From positions 1 to 10,176 of the forward strand of contig DQTK01000079.1 of NCBI GenBank assembly GCA_015662815.1: a stretch of DNA of 10,176 nt, given 5' to 3'. Of the stretch, positions 1 through 6,226 are shown one piece after another. The translations under genes were made by a program, and so were the position numbers. Below the pieces are notes generated by a model that saw nothing but the letters and a program-made list of their open reading frames with translations, made no database searches and was not told the DNA's origin. Each line of letters begins with the position of its first letter. Within the stretch, counting starts at the first letter, position 1. Source of the stretch: Aquifex aeolicus. Its GTDB lineage: Bacteria; Aquificota; Aquificia; Aquificales; Aquificaceae.

Positions 1-275
1 CTTCCGAAGAGAAGGCATTTCTGAACTCCTTTAAACTGGGAAAGTTTTTCCTCCAGTTCTTTATGATATCTGGTATAGCCTGATACCAGTTGGGAAGCTC
101 CCGAGCCAAGACCGTAATCTTTCAAAGCTTTTATACTCGCTTCGATAACCTCGGGATGTTTTCTCAAACCCAGATAGTCGTTGGAACAGAAATCTTTTAA
201 ACCTTCTACGTTTATCCTTTCCCTATATAGGTTTTGTTTCCTTATTTCTTCAAGTTCCCTTCTTAGCCACTTCAC
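1..275 (-). CDS. bioF: 8-amino-7-oxononanoate synthase (BioF), N-terminal part, cut by window edge
   Basis: PLP-dependent enzyme that condenses pimeloyl-ACP/CoA with L-alanine to 8-amino-7-oxononanoate, the first step of biotin ring assembly, in the cytoplasm. Ninety-one codons are visible. The alpha-oxoamine synthase signature CSNDYLGL is at residues 30-37, and the glycine-rich GSGASQLVSG stretch followed by TRYHKELEEKL is at 57-77, where BioF/Kbl family members normally read GSGASRLVSG. The PLP lysine and the rest of the large domain lie beyond position 1. The start is taken as GTG at 273-275, because it overlaps the TGA of the upstream PBP gene as GTGA and leaves a family-typical short N-terminus. 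No separate promoter is seen, so expression is probably coupled to the PBP gene. Another alpha-oxoamine synthase such as glycine C-acetyltransferase (Kbl) cannot be fully excluded from this fragment. Confidence 0.85.
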   Translation of the reverse strand, partial: MKWLRRELEEIRKQNLYRERINVEGLKDFCSNDYLGLRKHPEVIEASIKALKDYGLGSGASQLVSGYTRYHKELEEKLSQFKGVQKCLLFG

Positions 276-2455
276 CTTAAACTAAGAATAGCGTTTATAT
301 CAGAGCATGTAATATGGGGTTCCGTTCCCTTTACAAATACCATGTCAACTCCTTCACAAGTTTCATCGGCTATTACCAGGTCTTTCGGATTTATCTTCAC
401 TATTATGTTTTCAGGTGGTAGATCGAAGTCTTCTTCGGGGTACATTTCTGTAATTACCTTCATATAGTCTATCCATATCGGTAGTGCTACCCTTGAACCA
501 GACATATGCTCTCCGAGAGACTTCTTTACATCGTAACCGACCCAGACACCTGTAACTATATGGGGAGAAAATCCTACAAACCAAGCGTCCTGATAGTCAT
601 CAGTGGTTCCGGTTTTACCTGCTACTATACTTTTCATAGAGCGAGCTCTTATACCTGTACCTTCAAGAACTACAGCCCTCAACATATCAACCAAAACTCT
701 CGTTTCAGGTTTAGGCAGAACTTCTTTACACCGGGGTTTGTTTTCTTCAAGAACTTTTCCATCAGTACTTACTATTTTCTTTATAAAAAAGGGTTTGCAC
801 TTAGTTCCCAAGTTTGCAAATACTTGATAGGCAGATGTGAGTTCAAGAGGTGTTACTTCAACAGTTCCGAGAGCTAAAGAATAATACGGTTTTAAATTAT
901 CAAGGCCTACTTTCTTCCCAACATCGAGAACGATTTCAAAACCTATTTTATCCAGTAAGTTCACCGCTGCAGTGTTTATGCTACGAGCCAGAGCGTATCT
1001 TAATGTTACTCTTCCATACTCTTTCTCTTCATAATTTTTAGGAATCCAATCTTCTCCTTTTGAAGGGTCGTAGTAAGGTTTCGGAGAAGCATCTATGATT
1101 GATATTTGGGTCATACCTTTGAGAATTGCTCCCATATAGATTATGGGCTTTATAGCGGAACCGGGTTGTCTTAAAGCTTTAGTTGCCCTGTTAAATTGAG
1201 AGTAAATATAACTTCTTCCACCTACTATAGCCTTTATTTCTCCCGTTTTTACATCAATACTTACTAAACTTCCCTCTAAATCAGGTATGATTTCCACTCT
1301 ATTTCCGTATAGATAGCGTACAAAAACGTATTTATGTCCCTTTATGTTCAGATTTTTAATTTCTCCGTGTAATTTTCTTCCGTGTATTTCAACTTTCATA
1401 AAATTTCCATCGTATTTTAGTATCTTTGCTACGTACACTTTTCCTCTTTTAAGATTTTTAAGTTCCTTTTCTTTTTCATAAGCTCTTTTCATATCTTCTT
1501 CTGTTTCTGGCAAAAACGGTATTCCTATTATCTTTGCTACCCTGTTCAGACCTTCTTTCAGAGATTTTTCAGCCTGTCTTTGATAATCAATATCTATGGT
1601 AGTGTATATTTTCAGTCTTCCCTTATATGCGAGTTCTCCGTACTTTCTAAAGACATACTCTTTTACCATATCTAGCAGATAATCGGAATATTTATACTTA
1701 TTTTCCTTCTTAACAATCAAAGGTTTATTTATAGCCTCTTCGTATTCCTCTTGGGTGATAAATCCCTCTTCATACATTCTTTTTAGAACAAAGTTTCTCC
1801 GTTCGAGTGCTCTGTCGGGGTGATAGAAAGGGTTGTACTTTGCAGGAGCTTTCGGAAGTCCTGCCAAAAGTGTAGCCTCTTCTAAGGAAAGTTCCCATAC
1901 ATGTTTACCGAAATAAACCTGAGATGCAGCTTCTACACCGTAGCTACCGCTTCCGAGATATATCTGATTCAAGTACAGCTCCAAGATTTTTTCCTTATTA
2001 AAGCTCCTTTCGATTTTTATAGCAAGAAGTGCTTCCTTCAATTTTCTTTCAAAAGTTCTTTTAGGGGTAAGAAACAGATTTTTAGCTAACTGCTGGGTTA
2101 TGGTACTTCCTCCTTGAACTATTTTGCCCGCTCTATAGTTAGCTAGTGCAGCCCTTATAATGGCTAACGGGTCTACTCCGAAATGATGCCAGAAATTCCT
2201 GTCTTCCACCGCTATAAAGGCATTTATCACGTAGTTAGGAATTTTTTCCAATGGGACGTAAAACCGTTTTTGGGTTCCTATCGTTCCGTAGTATCTTCCT
2301 TTCGCATCGTAAACTTCCGAAGCCTGAGGAGGTGTCCAGGTTTCAAGGAGCTTAGGGTCAGGTAGGTTTTTGTAGATAATGTAAAAAAAGACAGCGAGGA
2401 CTCCTAAAAAAAGTAGTAATAAAGTCCCTAAACCTAGGAATATTTTTTTTACCAT
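272..2455 (-). CDS. Class A penicillin-binding protein, PBP1A type (bifunctional peptidoglycan glycosyltransferase/DD-transpeptidase)
   Basis: Polymerises lipid II into glycan strands and cross-links stem peptides on the outer face of the inner membrane. The 727-residue product has a short cytoplasmic N-terminus, a membrane anchor at about residues 5-27, then a GT51 glycosyltransferase domain with EDRNFWHHFG (catalytic Glu84), QGGSTITQQLAKN (114-126), RKLKE (137-141) and KILELYLNQIYLG (156-168). A linker of about 300-400 follows. The transpeptidase domain has SAIK (catalytic Ser433, Lys436), SIN (492-494) and KTG (614-616). All catalytic motifs of both domains are intact and the length fits PBP1A (family names mrcA/ponA). 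Cys553/Cys576 and Cys700/Cys717 are exported-side cysteines that could pair. The ATG is the first start after an in-frame TAA 9 bases upstream. No good Shine-Dalgarno precedes it. The stop overlaps the bioF start as GTGA. Confidence 0.97.
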   Translation of the reverse strand: MVKKIFLGLGTLLLLFLGVLAVFFYIIYKNLPDPKLLETWTPPQASEVYDAKGRYYGTIGTQKRFYVPLEKIPNYVINAFIAVEDRNFWHHFGVDPLAIIRAALANYRAGKIVQGGSTITQQLAKNLFLTPKRTFERKLKEALLAIKIERSFNKEKILELYLNQIYLGSGSYGVEAASQVYFGKHVWELSLEEATLLAGLPKAPAKYNPFYHPDRALERRNFVLKRMYEEGFITQEEYEEAINKPLIVKKENKYKYSDYLLDMVKEYVFRKYGELAYKGRLKIYTTIDIDYQRQAEKSLKEGLNRVAKIIGIPFLPETEEDMKRAYEKEKELKNLKRGKVYVAKILKYDGNFMKVEIHGRKLHGEIKNLNIKGHKYVFVRYLYGNRVEIIPDLEGSLVSIDVKTGEIKAIVGGRSYIYSQFNRATKALRQPGSAIKPIIYMGAILKGMTQISIIDASPKPYYDPSKGEDWIPKNYEEKEYGRVTLRYALARSINTAAVNLLDKIGFEIVLDVGKKVGLDNLKPYYSLALGTVEVTPLELTSAYQVFANLGTKCKPFFIKKIVSTDGKVLEENKPRCKEVLPKPETRVLVDMLRAVVLEGTGIRARSMKSIVAGKTGTTDDYQDAWFVGFSPHIVTGVWVGYDVKKSLGEHMSGSRVALPIWIDYMKVITEMYPEEDFDLPPENIIVKINPKDLVIADETCEGVDMVFVKGTEPHITCSDINAILSLR

Positions 2456-2566
2456 AGCAAATTAAATAAATATATTACTTTTTTACTTTCATGAAAAAAT
2501 AAGAACTCAAATAAACAAAGGAAGAAATCGAAGGCCAACAAATCGGATAAAGAAGATCACGGAAAC
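2456..2566 (-). promoter_or_regulatory. Intergenic leader of the PBP gene with a perfect 10-bp palindrome
   Basis: The 111 bases between the peroxidase stop and the PBP start are AT-rich and hold no gene. A perfect palindrome TTTCATGAAA is at 2487-2496, with its centre about 36 bases upstream of the PBP start codon. Read on the minus strand, TTTCAT followed 16 bases later by TATATT is a weak promoter-like pair, so the palindrome could overlap a -35 element. I find no hairpin followed by a T run that would terminate the peroxidase operon. A promoter for the PBP-bioF pair here is inferred from the gap and composition only. Confidence 0.3.
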
Positions 2567-3646
2567 TTAATTTACATTTGGTTTCGGGGTGTTCTTGGTA
2601 GATGCGGGAAGAACTGGAACCTCTAAAGCGTGCTTCGGTATTTCTCCGGTAAGTGCTTTTAGGAAGGCTACTATATCTTTAACTTGTTGGTCGGTTAGCT
2701 CTTTCCCGAGCTGGGTTTTAGCCATAATTCTAACAGCATCTTCTAAACTCCAGACGCTTCCATCATGGAAATACGGATATGTATGTTCTATGTTTCTCAA
2801 AGATGGAACTTTGAACACAAACATATCTCCTTCTTTTTTGGTTACTCCAAATCTTCCAAAGTCCACTTTTATTGTAGGTTTTTCCTTTAAAACGTATGGG
2901 AATGTAACTTTCCAGTATTCTGTAATCGCTCCAAATTTTGTAAACATATGACCTCCCACTCCTGCGCCGTTATGGCAACCTGCACATCCAACCTCAATGA
3001 ATGTTTTGAGTCCTCTTTTTTCTTGTTCGGTAAGCGCTTTGGTGTTTCCTTTGAGAAACTCATCAAATCTGGAAGGAGTCATCAAAGTTCTTTCAAAAGC
3101 TCCAATAGCTTTTCCTATGTTTTCATACTTTAAGGGCTCCTTATCGTTAGGGAATGCTTTTTTAAATAACTCAACGTACTCAGGTATGGATTTTAAAGTC
3201 TTTACAACATTTTCCTCAGTATTAGCCATCTCAATTGGGTTTACTATGGGACCTAAAGCTTGTTCTTCAACATCCTTTGCTCTTCCATCCCAGAACTGTG
3301 CTATATGTATTGCAGCGTTGTATACCGTTGGTGCATTTCTGGGACCTATTGCCCACCTATGTCCTATAGATGTAGGCAGGTTATCTACACCGTACCTTGC
3401 AAGATTGTGACAAGTATTACAACTAATAAGTCCGCTCTTGGAAAGTCTTGGTTCATAATATAGCATCTTTCCGAGCCTGACTTTCTCAGGGGTTATGGGA
3501 TTTTCAGGATTTTCAGCCACCTTAGGTAGAGGTTTGAAGTATTGTTTCGCAAGTTTGAGAAGTTCCATATCTTCCTTAGTTGCTTTTTCCGCTGCGGCAA
3601 TTCCCATTCCCGTGAACAGGGCTATAAACAATGCAAATTTTTTCAT
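2567..3646 (-). CDS. Di-heme cytochrome c peroxidase (CcpA/MauG family), periplasmic
   Basis: Reduces hydrogen peroxide to water using electrons from small c-type cytochromes or quinol-derived carriers. The 359-residue precursor starts with a Sec signal peptide (MKKF, hydrophobic core 4-17, probable cleavage after about AAA at 17-19). Two c-heme attachment motifs are present: CNTCH at 76-80 and CAGCH at 221-225. Family hallmarks between and after them include the GPRNAPTVYN stretch (101-110), QFWDGRAKDVEEQALGP (117-133) and FKVPSLRNIEHTYPYFHDGS (278-297). Met275 is the candidate distal ligand of the high-potential heme. Length fits bacterial CcpA. The ATG start is fixed by a perfect Shine-Dalgarno. 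It lies 25 bases downstream of the SDR gene, apparently as a two-gene operon. Peroxide defence in a microaerobic hydrogen oxidiser is a sensible role. Other family members (MauG-like oxidases) are less likely given the clean CcpA pattern. Confidence 0.95.
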   Translation of the reverse strand: MKKFALFIALFTGMGIAAAEKATKEDMELLKLAKQYFKPLPKVAENPENPITPEKVRLGKMLYYEPRLSKSGLISCNTCHNLARYGVDNLPTSIGHRWAIGPRNAPTVYNAAIHIAQFWDGRAKDVEEQALGPIVNPIEMANTEENVVKTLKSIPEYVELFKKAFPNDKEPLKYENIGKAIGAFERTLMTPSRFDEFLKGNTKALTEQEKRGLKTFIEVGCAGCHNGAGVGGHMFTKFGAITEYWKVTFPYVLKEKPTIKVDFGRFGVTKKEGDMFVFKVPSLRNIEHTYPYFHDGSVWSLEDAVRIMAKTQLGKELTDQQVKDIVAFLKALTGEIPKHALEVPVLPASTKNTPKPNVN

Positions 3647-3650
3647 GGCA

Positions 3651-3660
3651 TCACCTCCTA
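3651..3660 (-). promoter_or_regulatory. Perfect Shine-Dalgarno of the cytochrome c peroxidase gene
   Basis: On the minus strand this reads TAGGAGGTGA, ending 4 bases before the ATG at 3644-3646. It is almost fully complementary to the usual 3' end of 16S rRNA and fixes the start. The same 10-mer at the same 4-base spacing precedes the upstream SDR gene. Confidence 0.9.
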
Positions 3661-3671
3661 TTTGAAAATTA

Positions 3672-4616
3672 TTACCTTTTAATTATAGTATCAAATTTTT
3701 TTAAACTCCACTTGATGCTCTCTTCATAAGGAATGGGTTCTCTTTTGCAAATTACTTTTATTCCTTGGGATTCTGCTCCGTCAGTAACAGCTCCGCAAGT
3801 ATTTGGTTTCCACATCATCCTCATCTGGTCAGAGGAGAAAGGGGGAGGTTCCAAGATTTTCTCAATTAGAAGTGCAGTGTAGTACATAAACCACTTCGGC
3901 AAAGGAATCGTGAAAACTTTTCTGTTCCAATAGGAAAAAATATCCTTTAGAAGTTCTCTAAAGCTAATTACCTTTGTACCACAGAGCTCGTAAATCTTTC
4001 TATCAGTTTCAGGATTTCGTAGAGCTTCCATATAAGCACACGCAACATCTCTTACGTCTATTGGTTGGAAAAGATATCTTCCGTAATCCGGAAGTGCTAT
4101 TATCGGAATATACTTTGTAATTTTATACATATCAAAGAAGAGTTTTTGCTCTGAGCCTAAAATCAGCGAAGGCCTAAAAATTGTATAATTCAACCCTGAA
4201 CTGATTACTTCCTTTTCCGCTAACCTTTTTGTCTGGTGATACCAAGAAGGAGCCTGATCGTGGGTTCCCAAAGCACTCATGAAAAGAAACTTTTTTACAC
4301 TTATTTCCTTTGAAACTTCGATTAGGTTCCGTGTAAAAAGATAATGGACTCTGTAAAAAGTGATACCTTTGCTGGGAAGTTCATGGAGTATACCTATCAG
4401 ATGTATTACAAAATCAGGCTTTATATCTTCCAATACCTCTCTTATAGAGGATTTATCCTCGAAGTTTACTTTGAAACCCTTAACCTTTTCACCTAACAGG
4501 TTTTCCAATTTCTCAGGATTTCTTACTCCCGCATAAACTTGATATCCATTATTCAATAACTCTTCTACTATATACCTTCCAACAAAACCAGTAGCTCCTG
4601 TTATAAAAACTTTCAT
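3672..4616 (-). CDS. NAD(P)-binding extended/atypical SDR oxidoreductase, complex I NDUFA9-like
   Basis: A 314-residue Rossmann protein of the extended/atypical short-chain dehydrogenase group. The N-terminus MKVFITGATGFVG carries the nucleotide-binding GxxGxxG (Gly7, Gly10, Gly13). Ser114 in FMSALG, Tyr126 and Lys130 in YHQTK match the SDR Ser-Tyr-Lys triad, and FRPSLILG (147-154) is the usual strand after it. The C-terminal region around 'QMRMMWKPNTCGAVTDGAESQGIKVI' resembles bacterial NDUFA9-like proteins, named after the accessory subunit of respiratory complex I. Their bacterial substrates are mostly unknown, so an exact reaction cannot be given. No signal peptide or clear membrane segment is seen. 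The hydrophobic stretch near 243-252 could be peripheral. Placed directly upstream of the peroxidase gene and probably cotranscribed with it. The start is fixed by a perfect Shine-Dalgarno. Nucleoside-diphosphate-sugar epimerase is a less likely alternative. Confidence 0.85.
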   Translation of the reverse strand: MKVFITGATGFVGRYIVEELLNNGYQVYAGVRNPEKLENLLGEKVKGFKVNFEDKSSIREVLEDIKPDFVIHLIGILHELPSKGITFYRVHYLFTRNLIEVSKEISVKKFLFMSALGTHDQAPSWYHQTKRLAEKEVISSGLNYTIFRPSLILGSEQKLFFDMYKITKYIPIIALPDYGRYLFQPIDVRDVACAYMEALRNPETDRKIYELCGTKVISFRELLKDIFSYWNRKVFTIPLPKWFMYYTALLIEKILEPPPFSSDQMRMMWKPNTCGAVTDGAESQGIKVICKREPIPYEESIKWSLKKFDTIIKR

Positions 4617-4620
4617 TTTC

Positions 4621-4630
4621 TCACCTCCTA
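4621..4630 (-). promoter_or_regulatory. Perfect Shine-Dalgarno of the NDUFA9-like gene
   Basis: On the minus strand this reads TAGGAGGTGA, ending 4 bases before the ATG at 4614-4616. It is identical in sequence and spacing to the site in front of the downstream peroxidase gene. Its 5' end touches the TACTAA-TTAGTA dyad at 4629-4641. Confidence 0.9.
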
Positions 4631-4641
4631 CTAAGTTAGTA
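4629..4641. promoter_or_regulatory. 13-bp dyad TACTAA-G-TTAGTA, possible operator or RNA hairpin
   Basis: Two perfect 6-base arms around one central base lie immediately upstream of the Shine-Dalgarno of the NDUFA9-like gene. On the RNA of that gene it could fold as UACUA-ACU-UAGUA, with a CC/GG extension across one bulged base that would pair with the first Gs of the ribosome-binding site. As DNA it could be a repressor site. The stem is weak for a thermophile, so the DNA reading is somewhat more attractive. Function is inference only. Confidence 0.35.
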
Positions 4642-4644
4642 AGG

Positions 4645-4675
4645 TTGTAAAGTGCAAATCTTGCAATGGTATATA
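4645..4675 (+). promoter_or_regulatory. Candidate promoter of the citryl-CoA synthetase gene
   Basis: TTGTAA at 4645-4650 and TATATA at 4670-4675, preceded by TGG (an extended -10 pattern), form a sigma70-like pair with a long 19-base spacer. A short inverted repeat TGCAA-ATC-TTGCA (4653-4665) fills the spacer and could bind a regulator. A start near 4682 would give a leader of about 95 bases. Because TATATA is self-complementary, the same bases could serve as -10 for the divergent SDR gene, with a poor GTTTAA -35 at about 4693-4698 and a 17-base spacer. Consensus match is only moderate. Confidence 0.35.
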
Positions 4676-4725
4676 AACTCGGTTCCTTTTTATTAAACAG
4701 GCTCTATCTGGGTGGTTATAAAACC

Positions 4726-4756
4726 TTAAAATACTTTAAAATATTGTTTTAAAATA
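4726..4756 (+). repeat. Three copies of TTAAAATA upstream of the citryl-CoA synthetase gene
   Basis: TTAAAATA occurs at 4726-4733, 4736-4743 and 4749-4756, at start-to-start distances of 10 and 13 bases, just upstream of the ribosome-binding site. Near-helical phasing of the first two copies could mark a regulator site, or the TAAAAT cores (5 of 6 matches to TATAAT) could be alternative -10 elements. Simple AT-rich leader sequence is the null explanation. Confidence 0.4.
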
Positions 4757-4764
4757 TCTTCTGC

Positions 4765-4770
4765 AGGAGG
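4765..4770 (+). promoter_or_regulatory. Shine-Dalgarno AGGAGG of the citryl-CoA synthetase gene
   Basis: AGGAGG ends 7 bases before the ATG at 4778-4780, an ideal position. It fixes this start. Confidence 0.9.
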
Positions 4771-4777
4771 AAAAGGT

Positions 4778-6088
4778 ATGGATTTATACGAGTACGAAGC
4801 GTACGATAAGATTTTTAAAAAGTACGGAATACCTACTCCGAAGTATTTATTTGTTGAACACGTTACCGATGAAGTCGTTGATTTTGTAAATCAACTCGGT
4901 GAGTGTGTCGTAAAGTCCCAAGTTTTAGTAGGAAAAAGGGGAAAGGCAGGTGCGGTAAAAGTCTGTTCCAATCCTGAAGAAGCTCTTCAGGAGATAGAAA
5001 CACTCCTTAAAATGCCGGTTTACGGTGAAATGCCGGTTGGTGTTCTGGTAGTGGAAAAAGCAAATATAGTAAAGGAACTTTATGCTTCTATAATGTACTC
5101 AACAGATTACAGGGCACCTGTTCTTACCCTCAGCTTAGAGGGAGGAATGGATATTGAAGAGGTTCCACCTGAAAAAGTTAAGACTTGGCCAATAAATCCT
5201 CTAAAAGGTCTTTATCCCCACATGGTAAGGAACTATCTCCTTGAACTTGGATTTCCCCACGAATACATGTCTATTTTAAGAAAATTATCCGAAGTAATAG
5301 CTAGAATGTGGGAAGCTTTCTGGGGTGCAGAGGCTAGACTTCTGGAGATAAATCCCTTAGCGATAATAGACAAGGGTGGAAAGCTGAATGTTATGGCTCT
5401 GGATGCTGTTACAAAAATAGACGATGATGCTTCTATACCTCCTGCAAAAGTTTACGGAGTGAGAACAGCTTTAAGGAGACCACCTACGGAAAGAGAAATT
5501 GCCGCAGCGGAAATAGATAAAGATGACCATAGAGGAAAAGCAGGTTCCTACGTTGAATTGGACGGAGATATTGCGATGATGACTTTCGGGGGAGGTGGTT
5601 CTACCGTTACCATAGAAACGTGCTATGAGTTAGGGCTCAAACCTGCAAACCTCACAGATATAGGAGGAAACCCGCCTGCTGAGAAAATGTACAAGATTAC
5701 CAGAATCATTCTCTCAAAACCCGGCATAAGAGCAGTTCTCATAGCAGGTGGAACCGCTAACAATACAAGAATAGACGTTACACTCGGTGAAGGTGTAGCA
5801 AATGCCCTCAGGGACCTAAAGAAGGAAGGGAAACTTGACCCGAATTGGATTTTCGTAGTAAGAAGAAACGGCCCAGAAGCGGAAAAAGGGTTAAAAATGC
5901 TATACGAAGCTTTCAAAGAGTGCGGTATAAAAGGAGAAATATACGATTCTGCTTTACCTTTAACAGAAGCTCCTGTAAGATTAAAGGAACTTCTGGAACA
6001 ATGCCAAGCTAAGAAAATAGAGGAGCAAGAACAAGCAAAAGAAGGACATACATTCACAGACGAACAAGCTTCCGATTTAGGAATGTAA
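4778..6088 (+). CDS. ccsA: Citryl-CoA synthetase large subunit (CcsA type), often labelled succinyl-CoA ligase beta subunit
   Basis: ATP-grasp acyl-CoA ligase subunit, cytoplasmic. Probably activates citrate to citryl-CoA with a small subunit (CcsB/SucD-like, not in this window). Citryl-CoA lyase then splits the product to acetyl-CoA and oxaloacetate in the reductive TCA cycle. At 436 residues it exceeds typical SucC (about 385-400). The ATP-grasp half has VGKRGKAGAV (51-60), EGGMDIEEV (121-129) and EINPL (190-194) with Asp209 for metal binding. The CoA-ligase half departs from SucC and follows ATP-citrate lyase: MTFGGGGS (268-275; lyase has MVAGGGAS), AGGTANNT (323-330; lyase GGSIANFT) and FVVRRNGP (359-366; lyase FVRRGGP). 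SucC's GG.VRCD motif is absent. A charged tail follows about residue 410. It is alone on the plus strand. Confidence is very high for the superfamily and good for CcsA over SucC. Confidence 0.85.
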   Translation: MDLYEYEAYDKIFKKYGIPTPKYLFVEHVTDEVVDFVNQLGECVVKSQVLVGKRGKAGAVKVCSNPEEALQEIETLLKMPVYGEMPVGVLVVEKANIVKELYASIMYSTDYRAPVLTLSLEGGMDIEEVPPEKVKTWPINPLKGLYPHMVRNYLLELGFPHEYMSILRKLSEVIARMWEAFWGAEARLLEINPLAIIDKGGKLNVMALDAVTKIDDDASIPPAKVYGVRTALRRPPTEREIAAAEIDKDDHRGKAGSYVELDGDIAMMTFGGGGSTVTIETCYELGLKPANLTDIGGNPPAEKMYKITRIILSKPGIRAVLIAGGTANNTRIDVTLGEGVANALRDLKKEGKLDPNWIFVVRRNGPEAEKGLKMLYEAFKECGIKGEIYDSALPLTEAPVRLKELLEQCQAKKIEEQEQAKEGHTFTDEQASDLGM

Positions 6089-6109
6089 TCCCTTTTCCTC
6101 CTTTATTTT

Positions 6110-6226
6110 TTAATTTTCTAATATGTACTTCCTGAATAACTCTTGAAAGTCCTCTCTTTTGTTATCCGCAAAGAGAAACTTCATACATACTGTAAGCCTG
6201 TTTAAAAAAGTAGTTTCTGTTATCAC
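6110..6226 (-). CDS. Possible 38-residue hypothetical protein overlapping the metallopeptidase stop
   Basis: A GTG at 6224-6226 overlaps the TGA of the metallopeptidase gene as GTGA and opens 38 codons ending in TAA at 6110-6112. The product begins MITETTFLNRLTVCMKFLFADN and ends FRKYILEN. I do not recognise it. It has no signal peptide and is Lys/Glu/Phe-rich like its neighbours. An internal ATG (codon 15, MKFLF) is an alternative start. The only Shine-Dalgarno hint is a weak GGGG. The overlap copies the junction style of the operon, and without this ORF 134 bases would be empty between convergent genes. It may still be chance or a decayed remnant. Confidence 0.3.
   Translation of the reverse strand: MITETTFLNRLTVCMKFLFADNKREDFQELFRKYILEN

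Noticed and set aside
506..1041. Plus-strand open frames of 63-123 codons opposite the PBP gene.
   Set aside because: They lie antisense to conserved transpeptidase-coding sequence, have low-complexity Ser/Phe/Leu-rich products and no ribosome-binding site.
2589..3463. Plus-strand open frames opposite the cytochrome c peroxidase gene.
   Set aside because: The minus-strand protein has two CxxCH motifs, a signal peptide and a perfect Shine-Dalgarno; the opposite frames have none of these.
4714..4725. Small inverted repeat GGTT-ATAA-AACC in the divergent region.
   Set aside because: Four-base arms are too short to separate from chance in AT-rich sequence.
5623..6057. Minus-strand 144-codon frame inside the citryl-CoA synthetase gene.
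   Set aside because: It is the antisense shadow of the conserved CoA-ligase half and shows no family resemblance.
6089..6120. T-rich stretch after the citryl-CoA synthetase stop, considered as an intrinsic terminator.
   Set aside because: No convincing GC-rich stem precedes it; the best pairing is 3-4 bases.
6153..6176. Inverted repeat TCTCTTT / AAAGAGA with a 10-base loop between convergent genes, considered as a terminator.
   Set aside because: Only 7 AT-rich pairs, no T run following on either strand, and it lies inside the possible small ORF. It would be very weak at high growth temperature.
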